Below are positions 1 to 7,475 of a DNA stretch of 32,378 nucleotides, piece by piece (the first letter of the stretch is position 1; each line of letters opens with the position of its first letter). Source of the stretch: JADJLQ01 sp031417835 (GTDB taxonomy: Bacteria > Bacteroidota > Bacteroidia > Chitinophagales > Saprospiraceae); contig JANOWJ010000136.1 in NCBI GenBank assembly GCA_031417835.1, positions 1-32,378 of the forward strand, in the 5' to 3' direction. The translations under genes and the position numbers were made by a program. The notes under the pieces are model-generated. The model did not search any database. It was not told where the DNA came from and worked only from the letters and a program-made list of their open reading frames with translations.

Positions 1-2339
1 AATGGAGAAATAATTTTCAGCAGTTGGCTGATTTCATCCAAAGAAAATATTTTATGGTTTAATCCATTTTCAAGTACAAGACCTAAATTCAGAATATCGG
101 AAAAATCCTCCGGCTGTTCTTTAAAAATATGCATGGCCCAATGGGCAGCTCGTTTTGAATTGTTTGCAACTATTGTTTGTATTGATTCATCCTGGTTGAA
201 AAAATATGCCAGTCCTGCAGTTACTGAAAAGTCATGAATCAGTGTTAGCTGTTCGGAAAGTTCACGGCCATTTCCGGTTATTGGAAGTTGTTCAAGCAGG
301 CTATCTGCAATAGTTAAGCTTTCCAAAATTTCCTTCTTTGGTTCATATCTTCCCTGGTTTACTAACTGCGTGGCAATACCAGTTACTATTTTAATTTTTT
401 GTTTGGGTTCTTTTATAGCAGCAATTACTTCCGGTATAGTTAGATTACCCAGGATAAGTTGTTCGGTAATTGGAGGAATTGGAAACTCCGGGCTCAACTT
501 TTGCGTATTAGCAAGCTCAAATGTTTTTGCTTTAATGGACTTCAGCACATTATCATTTTGCTTACGGAAATAATCCCTGAGGCCAAACGAACTTAAAATT
601 ATAACCGCAATAATGCCCAGCGCTACAGCTATTCGCTTCGGTCCGAAGCGCATTATTGTCCGGGTTACTACATGCTTTTCTGCACTTCGTTTCAAAAATT
701 CCTTTGCATTGCTCAATACTTCTGTTGCGTTGGAAAGTTTTTTATCCTGCTCAATTTCTTCCGGCAGGTACCGGGCTATCCAATATGCATTGGGTTTGGA
801 GGTCTTAAACCAATTTTCAAAATAGGTCAGCGGGCCGATGGGTAATAAGAAATCATTTGACTTATCACTTTCCACCCATCGGTTCAGCTGTTGTTCAAAG
901 TCAAGTGATATGGTATAATTATCAAATTCTTCTTTGGCCCATTGTCCCAGGTATACCCAGTTGCGTATTAAACTTTCGTGGGTGATGTCCAATACATCTT
1001 CTTCATTTAAGTTTTGGCTTTCCGCATCATCTAATATAAAGGGACGAAGAAAAGTATTGCCAGGCTCTCTGAAAATATTTAATACTTCGCCAACTTCTTT
1101 CGGTCCGAGTTCTGGCCTGCCTATCAGGTTGACAATTTCGTTCAAGGTCATTCGGTTTCGAACTGCGCGACTCTGGTCGATCTTAGTCAGGCAGATAAAA
1201 GCTGTTTTTATTATGCTTTTGGCATCTGCATCTGAAATGTTTTTTCCTGTTTTCTTTGTATAATATACTTCGGCCTGCTCCCAAAGTTTATTGGTATGCG
1301 TATCAAGAACATTCTGCAGGTTTGGGTTTCGATAACAGGCTTTGATCTCGGGAGTCAAGCTTTCAAACCATGTTTTAAATCTGTCCATCTGTTCATCGGG
1401 CAATTCATTTACCGGCATTCCACCTACCATGGCATAATGGATCAGATCCATTTCTTCATTTCCATTATCAGCTGCATGCCATACCTGATTAAGCGCATGT
1501 TGCACGATGGGTAGTTGATCAACTCCCTCTGTCAAATCGTGGATAAGGCGTTCTGTTAATCGCCTCGTAATACGGTTGCCACTGAGGACCGATGGTTCCT
1601 CAATGACCTGTTGTAGTTGTGCGCGGTTAAGACGGGGAACAAAAAACTGGGAGAATCCGATATACTCGGGAAGCCCACGAAAAGAGGCACACTGTCCGAT
1701 ATAATCTGACCGCATGGTGAATACAATATATATAGGCAGATCTTCATCGAGTGCAAGGCGGGCAGTTTCCAGTAATAAATTGAGTACAAGATTGGCATCG
1801 CTGGAGGGTACGCCTTTATTATAATTTTCCGGATTGGTGAAAAACTCCTCAAACTGATCGACCAGAATAATGAGGTTAGCAGCTTGTCTTTTAAGGGCGG
1901 CTTTTCCAACATCATCAGCGGACTGCCATGCAATTGAATTGGTGTCTATATATCGTTTTGAATTTTTATATAGATCAACAATAGCAGAGAAGCCATGATT
2001 TAATTCAGACTGAACCGTATACGTATTGGCTATATCCAGTTGCTTAGCTATTGATTTACATAAATTATTAAATGGAGTTCGTTCCGGTCTGAAGTCAGCC
2101 ACACACCATTGAGTATATTTTGATTTTAAAAAGCCTGCTCTTGCATTGGGAATAATACCGGCATATATCAGGGAAGACTTACCATCACCCGATGCACCGG
2201 TGAGCATTAAGAATTTATTCTGTTGGAGTTGATGAGTAGCCTGATCTATATGCTCTTCCCTCCCTTTAAAATATAAGGATTCTTCTTCCGTAAAAGAACG
2301 TAAGCCGGTATACGGACAAATTTGATAGGATTCAAACAT
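1..2339 (-). CDS. nSTAND1-type P-loop ATPase with transmembrane segment, 3' end outside window
   Basis: This reading frame is open from the ATG at 2339-2337 to the window edge (779 codons seen, no stop). It begins with the PYTGLRSF...YFKGRE signature typical of nSTAND1 NTPases. Walker A is GASGDGKS (residues 48-55) and Walker B is LIILVDQFEE (D161, E165). A winged-helix-like end, DITHESLIRNW, lies near residue 455. A single hydrophobic helix at about 568-588 (AVALGIIAVIILSSFGL) suggests membrane anchoring, and the rest seen is helical and unassigned. The gene starts one base after the stop of the upstream cyclase-TIR gene, so the two are surely co-transcribed and probably work together. STAND ATPases are signal-transducing switches that usually oligomerise after sensing a ligand. 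The C-terminal sensor (WD40, TPR or other) is not visible. Confidence in the family is high; the role is inferred. Confidence 0.88.
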   Translation of the reverse strand, partial: MFESYQICPYTGLRSFTEEESLYFKGREEHIDQATHQLQQNKFLMLTGASGDGKSSLIYAGIIPNARAGFLKSKYTQWCVADFRPERTPFNNLCKSIAKQLDIANTYTVQSELNHGFSAIVDLYKNSKRYIDTNSIAWQSADDVGKAALKRQAANLIILVDQFEEFFTNPENYNKGVPSSDANLVLNLLLETARLALDEDLPIYIVFTMRSDYIGQCASFRGLPEYIGFSQFFVPRLNRAQLQQVIEEPSVLSGNRITRRLTERLIHDLTEGVDQLPIVQHALNQVWHAADNGNEEMDLIHYAMVGGMPVNELPDEQMDRFKTWFESLTPEIKACYRNPNLQNVLDTHTNKLWEQAEVYYTKKTGKNISDADAKSIIKTAFICLTKIDQSRAVRNRMTLNEIVNLIGRPELGPKEVGEVLNIFREPGNTFLRPFILDDAESQNLNEEDVLDITHESLIRNWVYLGQWAKEEFDNYTISLDFEQQLNRWVESDKSNDFLLPIGPLTYFENWFKTSKPNAYWIARYLPEEIEQDKKLSNATEVLSNAKEFLKRSAEKHVVTRTIMRFGPKRIAVALGIIAVIILSSFGLRDYFRKQNDNVLKSIKAKTFELANTQKLSPEFPIPPITEQLILGNLTIPEVIAAIKEPKQKIKIVTGIATQLVNQGRYEPKKEILESLTIADSLLEQLPITGNGRELSEQLTLIHDFSVTAGLAYFFNQDESIQTIVANNSKRAAHWAMHIFKEQPEDFSDILNLGLVLENGLNHKIFSLDEISQLLKIISP

Positions 2340-2340
2340 A

Positions 2341-4503
2341 TTAGTTTAACTCGACTACGGTGGCGTAGACTTTTTTTACTTCAGAAGGTATTTTTTCTTT
2401 CGGGAGTATGGTAGAAACTACTTTGGGTGCTTTGAAGGTCCGGGCAAGGTTGGTTTTGGGATCATCATCCCCCACTAAAAACAAAGGAGTACGTGAAGAT
2501 GCACCGCCCACTTCTTTCCAGATTTGTTTGATGAAAGGCAATGCCCAATCAGCCGCGTATTTAAAATAGACTACGGCCAGCTTACTTTTAGGAATTTGCT
2601 GCGAAGAGATTTCGCGGTATTGATCCGCGCTATCCGGCATAATATTCATGATTTCTACCGGGTATTCAAGGCTGAGCTGATCGGTGATGACCTTGGCTTC
2701 TAGCTCATCTTGCTGGTTAAATATGAAGAAAATATCTGTATCTTTTGCATCGTATGCTTCTTCATCTTTTTTCATCATGACGACCCGCATATCGTCTACT
2801 AATTGCATAGGGCCTGCGCTATTGGAAAACATCATATTCCGAGTAATATTATTGCGTATGTATTTGATGAAATTTTGTTGTGCGGATTTTGCTGGCTGAA
2901 TACTATTGGGGTATGTCCATACAAAGGAATTAAAATCGGGATCAGATTCAATTCTTTTACGGGCTTCCATAAATTGAAATTGTGGAAATGAAATTTCATC
3001 GTCAGATTCAAATCGCCGGCCAAATTCGCTACCCAGGATATGCAGTGAGCACGAGCAACGACTCATTAATTCAATTACTTTTTGTTTGAATACTTCATCA
3101 TCTGAAGGACAATCCGTAGCCGGAAATACATTGAATCCAGCTTTTTGTAATATAATGGCCAGTTCTTCTCGCTGTTCTTTGAGTTCTGATGAAGTCCAGG
3201 CTAGAAAAACGCCAGGTCGGTTGCGTTCAATGACCTGTACTTGCAAAGAGCTGGGTAAGGCAGTAATAAAGTTTTTTAAAGGAATTGGCCTAGAAGTAAA
3301 ATCCTGATTTCCCGGAGCAATGCCTGATTTATCCTGAGCTTTGATACCGTTAATGATTTCCTTAATAGTATTGGCAAGTTTATTGATTTGATTCCGATAG
3401 AATATGCGGGATGTATCGGATGTGATCTCGTCATCCACCGGTCGCAACGGTCTGTTTACTCCTTGTTCGCGGTATATAAAATCAATTGATCGTAATTCAC
3501 CGGATAGTTCTTCTTCCAGTAGGTGTAAATCCTCCGGATCGAGATCGTGTATTTTGATGGGTAAAAAACGTGAAGTGAAACTATCATTGGATAGCTTGAT
3601 ATTTCTACCGAGTCGATCGTTGCTGGACTCAACTTTAAATTGCTGGAATTCTTCTTTCCATACTGAGGAATTGGCGTCACAATAGGTCTGGGAAATAATA
3701 GGAATAAATATCAATGCTTTAAGAGCCTGGTCGTTGGGTTCTGTTGAAATTGATAAATCCGTTCTGGCATCATCGGGACTCCGATCAAAATGAATCGAAA
3801 GTCTGTCTTTGAGGGTTGCTTCTAGTTCCTGTTTCAGTTTTTCGATCAGCTCCGTGACCCAGCCACTTCCCGTCCCTGTTTTGGTCCCGGAAGGAATATA
3901 TTTATTGTCGTTTGCTCGATAACTTATATATAAATCGTATTCAAAATCAGGAAGGATAGCTGAACTGGTTTTTTTACTATTGGAGCTCGGTGTCAGTAGG
4001 TTTTGTTCTTCGCTCAATACTTCGTAGATACTAACAGGTTCCCGTACGTTTTTTAAAATCTCCTGTTTCATATAACGGGACACAATGCCTTGTTTATTTA
4101 TGATATTGTGATGGACAGATTCTGAGATCCAGATAGATCCGGGAGTAGATAAAGTCTGAAGTCGTGAGGCAATGTTAACGACATCTCCAAAAACATCGTT
4201 TTCTTCAAAAACAACTTCGCCATGGTGAATACCGATCCGCAATAAAAATTCATTGGTTCGATTGCACACCTCCTGGATTTTTATCGCAGCGTATACTGCA
4301 TCAGTTACGGTATTAAAACTAGCCATCACTCCGTCGCCTAATTCTTTGATCCAGGTGCCCCCAAACTCTTCAATCACAGGCTTTTGGATCTCTCGATTTC
4401 GTTTGAGTAGCTGAAAGGCTTTTTGTTCATCATTACCCATGAGGGCCGTATAACCTACGATATCAGTAAACATTATAGCGGCAAGACGGCGGGTCTGGGG
4501 CAT
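2341..4503 (-). CDS. Class III adenylyl cyclase fused to TIR and two TIR-like domains
   Basis: The protein is 720 residues long. Residues 8-165 form a class III cyclase homology domain. Metal ligands D14 (FTDIVGYT) and D57 (ELGDGVMASF) are present, as are N110 and R114 (VVNIASR). K53 and D107 sit at the positions that usually select adenine, so ATP cyclisation to cAMP is expected. Residues 188-385 look like a TIR domain (DLYISYR; ALIFIPIISQTYC; a W282-x-x-E285 that could be the NADase glutamate). Residues 428-560 (VFLAWTSSELKEQREELA) and 587-705 (DIFFIFNQQDELEAKV) resemble the paired TIR-like domains found in STAND-associated proteins, without an obvious catalytic Glu. No transmembrane segment was seen. 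The start is the first ATG, right before the cyclase fold. The STAND ATPase follows after one base. The pairing suggests a signalling or conflict module. Cyclase activity is well supported; NADase activity is a guess. Confidence 0.9.
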   Translation of the reverse strand: MPQTRRLAAIMFTDIVGYTALMGNDEQKAFQLLKRNREIQKPVIEEFGGTWIKELGDGVMASFNTVTDAVYAAIKIQEVCNRTNEFLLRIGIHHGEVVFEENDVFGDVVNIASRLQTLSTPGSIWISESVHHNIINKQGIVSRYMKQEILKNVREPVSIYEVLSEEQNLLTPSSNSKKTSSAILPDFEYDLYISYRANDNKYIPSGTKTGTGSGWVTELIEKLKQELEATLKDRLSIHFDRSPDDARTDLSISTEPNDQALKALIFIPIISQTYCDANSSVWKEEFQQFKVESSNDRLGRNIKLSNDSFTSRFLPIKIHDLDPEDLHLLEEELSGELRSIDFIYREQGVNRPLRPVDDEITSDTSRIFYRNQINKLANTIKEIINGIKAQDKSGIAPGNQDFTSRPIPLKNFITALPSSLQVQVIERNRPGVFLAWTSSELKEQREELAIILQKAGFNVFPATDCPSDDEVFKQKVIELMSRCSCSLHILGSEFGRRFESDDEISFPQFQFMEARKRIESDPDFNSFVWTYPNSIQPAKSAQQNFIKYIRNNITRNMMFSNSAGPMQLVDDMRVVMMKKDEEAYDAKDTDIFFIFNQQDELEAKVITDQLSLEYPVEIMNIMPDSADQYREISSQQIPKSKLAVVYFKYAADWALPFIKQIWKEVGGASSRTPLFLVGDDDPKTNLARTFKAPKVVSTILPKEKIPSEVKKVYATVVELN

Positions 4504-4958
4504 GTGGGTTATTGGTTTTGATTTTAGAGCAAAGGTTGCTAGGCTTAAACTATCCCATGCGGATCAGCAAAAACCTGTGGGGCTAAGATACTTATAATTA
4601 TTAATTTGACATCCCGAACAAATCCCTTTTTTCGCACCCAAATTGTCTCATAATTACACCTTAATTGTGTATTGTGATGGCGTAGCCTGTACAGGTTTGA
4701 CTTCGATTAAAAATGACAAGTTTGATGATCTCAGACAGAGGTGTCTTTTTCCAAAAGGATCAAGATGTGGTGTACAGACAGGGGGGTGTCTTTCCCAAAG
4801 GGATCACGATGTGAGAAGACACCCCGTGTCTTTGGACCAATATCTGATTTTTCAAGATCGATCCTGATATCTACTTCTATACCTAGTTTAGGTGCTACAT
4901 TAAAGTAATTTAGATCTAGTGTCATGTTAATCGTAAACGGACGGTATACGGACTGGCG
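4504..4958. other. Non-coding or degraded stretch between the minus-strand operon and a kinase remnant
   Basis: No convincing gene is seen here. The two short open frames (one needing a TTG start, one on the minus strand at 4731-4925) run through palindromic repeats and resemble nothing recognisable. The part next to 4503 must hold the promoter of the cyclase-STAND operon, but no clear box could be assigned. The middle holds two palindromic repeat copies. The right end may contain scrambled kinase sequence just before the recognisable N-box at 4959. Confidence 0.6.
4732..4832. repeat. Two adjacent copies of a palindromic intergenic repeat
   Basis: Copy A (4732-4774) and copy B (4775-4832) share the order CAGACAG-GGTGTCTTT-CCAAA-GGATCA-GATGTG. 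Copy B is closed by AAGACACCCCGTGTCT, the near reverse complement of its left arm AGACAGGGGGGTGTCTT, so it can fold as a long hairpin. The arms match the perfect palindrome at 8667-8702. A diverged copy in opposite orientation lies at 5470-5516. This is a dispersed repeat family, not a gene. Confidence 0.7.
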
Positions 4959-5432
4959 GTCCTCAATATCGTCAATAATGCATTCTACGCCTTATCCGCC
5001 ACCGATTCAACGGACAAGGCTGCCTTATCCTCTACCGATTCAACGGACAAGGCTGCCTTATCCTCCAACGGTTCAACGGACAAGGCTGCCTTATCTTCCT
5101 TTGAGCACCCTGCTTTGGGAATATCGGAATATAAACCGAAATTAAAGCTAACGACGCTGCTCGTAGAGAAGTCGCTCAACCAAAACTTTACATCAGCCGG
5201 GCTTCAACCTCCTTTTGTACAAATCAATATATCGGACAATGGTCCGGGTATACCTCAGGGATTGATTGATAAAATTTTTCAACCTTTGTTTACTACTAAA
5301 CCAACAGGTCAGGGTACCGGATTGGGATTATCTCTTGCCTATGATATAATCCAAGCCCACGGAGGCAATATCCAAGTCCTATCCAATAAAAATTCGGGTA
5401 CGGAATTTATTATTCAATTGCCAGGTAAGTAG
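4959..5432 (+). pseudogene. Histidine kinase C-terminal fragment (ATPase domain only)
   Basis: In one frame the stretch reads an N-box (VLNIVNNAFYAL), a three-fold 11-residue insertion (TDSTDKAALSS), then the G1 box (ISDNGPGIP), the F box with FTTKPTGQGTGLGLS, and the closing GTEFIIQLPGK before a TAG stop. These match the catalytic cores of the kinases at 8720-22023. The HisKA dimerisation domain, any sensor and a start codon ahead of the N-box are missing. The frame closes upstream with a TAG at 4917-4919, and the expected DIGR lead-in to the N-box is scrambled. A shorter product could start at the ATG at 5115 but would lack the N-box and could not be a working kinase. It is best read as the remnant of a deleted kinase paralogue, flanked by palindromic repeats. 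Confidence 0.75.
5001..5099 (+). repeat. Three tandem 33-bp repeats inside the kinase remnant
   Basis: Units lie at 5001-5033, 5034-5066 and 5067-5099. Units 1 and 2 differ only at the last base, and unit 3 has a few changes. Each is 11 codons long and keeps the frame (T-D-S-T-D-K-A-A-L-S-S). A partial unit (CTTATCCGCC) precedes them. The location is the N-box to G1 linker, a tolerant surface loop that also carries an insertion in the kinase at 15384-17573. Confidence 0.85.
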
Positions 5433-5469
5433 TTTCAAAAAACAATTGAAATCTACCAAAAGCCAATAC

Positions 5470-5516
5470 AAGGGTTTCTTTTCACTTCGTGATCCATTTG
5501 AGAAAAACACCCCTTA
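5470..5516 (-). repeat. Diverged copy of the palindromic intergenic repeat, inverted
   Basis: The stretch containing TTCACTTCGTGATCCATTTG and AAACACCCCTTA aligns with the reverse complement of the copy at 4775-4832 (CTCACATCGTGATCCCTTTG...GACACCCC). Together the copies bracket the kinase remnant in inverted orientation. Confidence 0.6.
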
Positions 5517-5543
5517 CCTTCCCATCAAGAAAAATAATTTTTT

Positions 5544-6077
5544 ATGAATACAATAGAACAACTCATCCATGATGTAGCCATCGCACGAAATGAATTTATT
5601 GCACTCCTTGAAAATATCAGCGAGCAGCAAGCAACCTATAAGCCTTCGGCTGACGCGTGGAGTATTACAGATAATACCGAACATTTATTTTGGGCAGAAC
5701 AGGGCGGTCTTTATGGCATGTGGAAGACCTTGTATGCTATTAGGGACGGAAAAACCTTACGTACGTACGAATCGGAACACAAAGAGTGGAGCATTGAAAA
5801 TATTATTGCCCATACCTGGAAGGAGAAAGAACAGGTACCTGCTATTGCCGCACCACGGCTTGGCGGAACATTGATATTCTGGCGGCTGTCATTGGAAAAT
5901 TTGCAACTTTTGTTAGAGGCGTTTGGTAAAGAATTAAGGGAAGATGAATTGCGGGTGCAGGCGCATCCCCACCCTATCTCGGGAGCTATGGATTTTCATC
6001 AAAGACTTGAATTTCTCCGCTTTCATATCCAACGACATCGAGATCAGGTAATCTCAATCATAGATCAACTTAAATAA
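5544..6077 (+). CDS. DinB-like (DinB_2 superfamily) protein
   Basis: This 177-residue soluble protein has the four-helix DinB-like pattern: an N-terminal helix, TYKPSADAWSITDNTEHL with H47, and a C-terminal FHIQRHRDQ with H161 and H165. The H...HxxxH arrangement fits the metal site of the family. Members act as metal-dependent transferases or hydrolases (for example thiol transferases or damage-inducible proteins), and the substrate cannot be read from the sequence. The length is usual for the family. It stands alone, 111 bp after the kinase remnant and 207 bp before the first FIST gene, and seems unrelated to the signalling cluster. ATG 5544 is the first start and keeps the whole first helix. 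Confidence 0.8.
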   Translation: MNTIEQLIHDVAIARNEFIALLENISEQQATYKPSADAWSITDNTEHLFWAEQGGLYGMWKTLYAIRDGKTLRTYESEHKEWSIENIIAHTWKEKEQVPAIAAPRLGGTLIFWRLSLENLQLLLEAFGKELREDELRVQAHPHPISGAMDFHQRLEFLRFHIQRHRDQVISIIDQLK

Positions 6078-6081
6078 AATG

Positions 6082-6126
6082 GGCATACTATGCCAAAGGA
6101 ATAGGAGGTGGAGCACCAGGCTCACC
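6082..6126 (+). terminator. Possible hairpins downstream of the DinB-like gene
   Basis: GGCATA-C-TATGCC (6082-6094) is a perfect short palindrome. A second bulged hairpin, GGT-G-GAGC-ACCAG-GCTC-ACC, follows at 6107-6126. Neither has a T-tract directly after it, so termination is only a guess. Confidence 0.25.
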
Positions 6127-6194
6127 TGATACCTTCGTGGCTAGGGCCATTCTCTTTTCCTGTTTTCCGAATTAGGTCCCATTGTCATGTCCTA

Positions 6195-6217
6195 CATTTT
6201 CGTACATTTATTAACCA
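6195..6217 (+). promoter_or_regulatory. Upstream element shared by both FIST-kinase modules (copy 1)
   Basis: A 23-bp stretch with core TTTTCGTACATTTATTAACC is identical to 28018-28040, in front of the other FIST-kinase module. It contains TACATTTA, close to the Bacteroidota -7 box TAnnTTTG, and a TTG at 6182-6184 lies about 19 bp before it. The FIST start codon is 67 bp downstream. A promoter or binding site of a common regulator is the likely meaning. Confidence 0.5.
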
Positions 6218-6284
6218 TTCAATTTAGCCAAAAAAATTACCCGATCTCACCAACTATTTTATTAAACCTGATCCTGTTTTAACC

Positions 6285-7436
6285 ATGAAAGCAAAATCAA
6301 TCAAAGGAAATTCTCCTGGCGACATTCGATCATCATTAGAGCAGATTTTACTGGACGACTTCAAGCCTACTCTAGCCTTTGTATTCATCTCCATCAAACA
6401 AGACTTTGATGCAGTGCGAGATCTGCTCGACCAGCAAAGCATCCAGATTTTTGGAGCCACCACCGCAGGTGAGTTTATTGATGGCGACATTGGAGCTGGA
6501 TCGATCGCCATTCTGTTGCTTGATGTGGATCCATCGTGCTTCACGGTGCTACTCGAAGATTACCAAGACAAAGACCCTGAAGCCGTAGCTAAAGAATTAG
6601 CCCAAAAAGCTAAAGAACAATTCAAGAACCCATCCCTTTTAATTTCATGCAGCATGGACCCGTCCAAAGAATCATCCAATGTTTTGGGAGAGCCTATACT
6701 CCGGGCGATAGAGTCGGTCATCGGAAAAGAAACGAAAATTTGGGGCGGTAGAGCTGGTGATGATCTTGCATTTAATGAAACCCTTGTATTCTCCAATCAT
6801 CAAATATTGAAAACGGGGATTTTATTACTGGCTTTGGATGGTGATAAAATATCCGTTAAAGGTCAGACTGCTGCAGGGCAAAAGGCGATAGGCATAGAAA
6901 GGACAATTACAAAGGCAATCAACAACTGGATTTATGAGATTGATCACCAACCGGCGGCAGAAATGGTTTTAAAATTTTTAGGGATTGATATGACGCCTGC
7001 CGAGGCAGAGACCTTTTACCCAAGGATGAATATTGTATTAAGCCTGATCCGAGAAGTAGGTAATCCTGTATTGCGGGGAACGGGTGTGTTCAATTGGAAA
7101 GACAGATCCATCATGATCCTTGGCGGAATAAAAGAAGGAGACAGAATCCGACTCACTGTAGAACCTGATTTTGAAGTAATAGAGGAGGTACGGCAGAATG
7201 CTGAAAGATTGAGCAAAGGTGAAATGCAGGATGTAGACGCACTGATCATGTTCTCTTGCGTAGGCAGACTTTGGCAGTTTGGTCCATTGGTCGGCGATGA
7301 AATAGAAGGTATAAGAAAAGCTTTCAATGTGCCGATGGTGGGACTTTTTACTTATGGTGAATTTGGTAGAATCACTAATGGCAACAATGAATTTCATAAT
7401 AACACTTGCTGCTGGGTGACATTAAAAGAAAAATAA
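6285..7436 (+). CDS. FIST-domain sensory protein (first copy)
   Basis: The 383-residue soluble protein has FIST_N (about 28-220: KPTLAFVFISIKQD, IFGATTAGEFIDG, IWGGRAGDDL, VFSN) and FIST_C (about 225-375: ALIMFSCVGRLWQFGP, VPMVGLFTYGEFGR, EFHNNTCCWV). FIST domains are ligand-binding sensory modules usually fused to kinases or chemoreceptors; stand-alone versions such as NosP bind heme and nitric oxide next to kinases. H371 of an HNNT motif and the Cys pair C375-C376 are candidate ligand residues. A second FIST gene follows after 39 bp and a giant histidine kinase follows that, so it probably acts as a separate sensor subunit for the kinase. There is no signal peptide or membrane helix. The family is certain; the ligand is unknown. 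Confidence 0.9.
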   Translation: MKAKSIKGNSPGDIRSSLEQILLDDFKPTLAFVFISIKQDFDAVRDLLDQQSIQIFGATTAGEFIDGDIGAGSIAILLLDVDPSCFTVLLEDYQDKDPEAVAKELAQKAKEQFKNPSLLISCSMDPSKESSNVLGEPILRAIESVIGKETKIWGGRAGDDLAFNETLVFSNHQILKTGILLLALDGDKISVKGQTAAGQKAIGIERTITKAINNWIYEIDHQPAAEMVLKFLGIDMTPAEAETFYPRMNIVLSLIREVGNPVLRGTGVFNWKDRSIMILGGIKEGDRIRLTVEPDFEVIEEVRQNAERLSKGEMQDVDALIMFSCVGRLWQFGPLVGDEIEGIRKAFNVPMVGLFTYGEFGRITNGNNEFHNNTCCWVTLKEK

Positions 7437-7460
7437 TCCTTCGACAAGCTTAGGATGACG
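7437..7460. repeat. Short dispersed repeat between the two FIST genes
   Basis: CCTTCGACAAGCTTAGGATG follows the stop of the first FIST gene almost at once. Read on the other strand it is the widespread short repeat giving ILSLSKD in translated shadows of many bacterial genomes. TCCT...AGGA ends allow a small hairpin. It is unlikely to be coding. Confidence 0.55.
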
Positions 7461-7475
7461 AAAAATAAATAAATC

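Noticed and set aside
370..1514. Several plus-strand open frames across 370-1514
   Set aside because: They are antisense to the continuous minus-strand STAND ATPase frame and resemble no known protein.
1556..1933. A 125-codon minus-strand frame
   Set aside because: It is a shifted-frame shadow of the STAND ATPase gene, whose own frame carries Walker B here.
4643..4925. Short plus- and minus-strand open frames in the intergenic region
   Set aside because: They run through palindromic repeats, one needs a TTG start, and neither shows a recognisable motif.
5001..5099. Possible CRISPR array
   Set aside because: The 33-bp units are directly adjacent with no spacers and stay in the reading frame of a kinase remnant.
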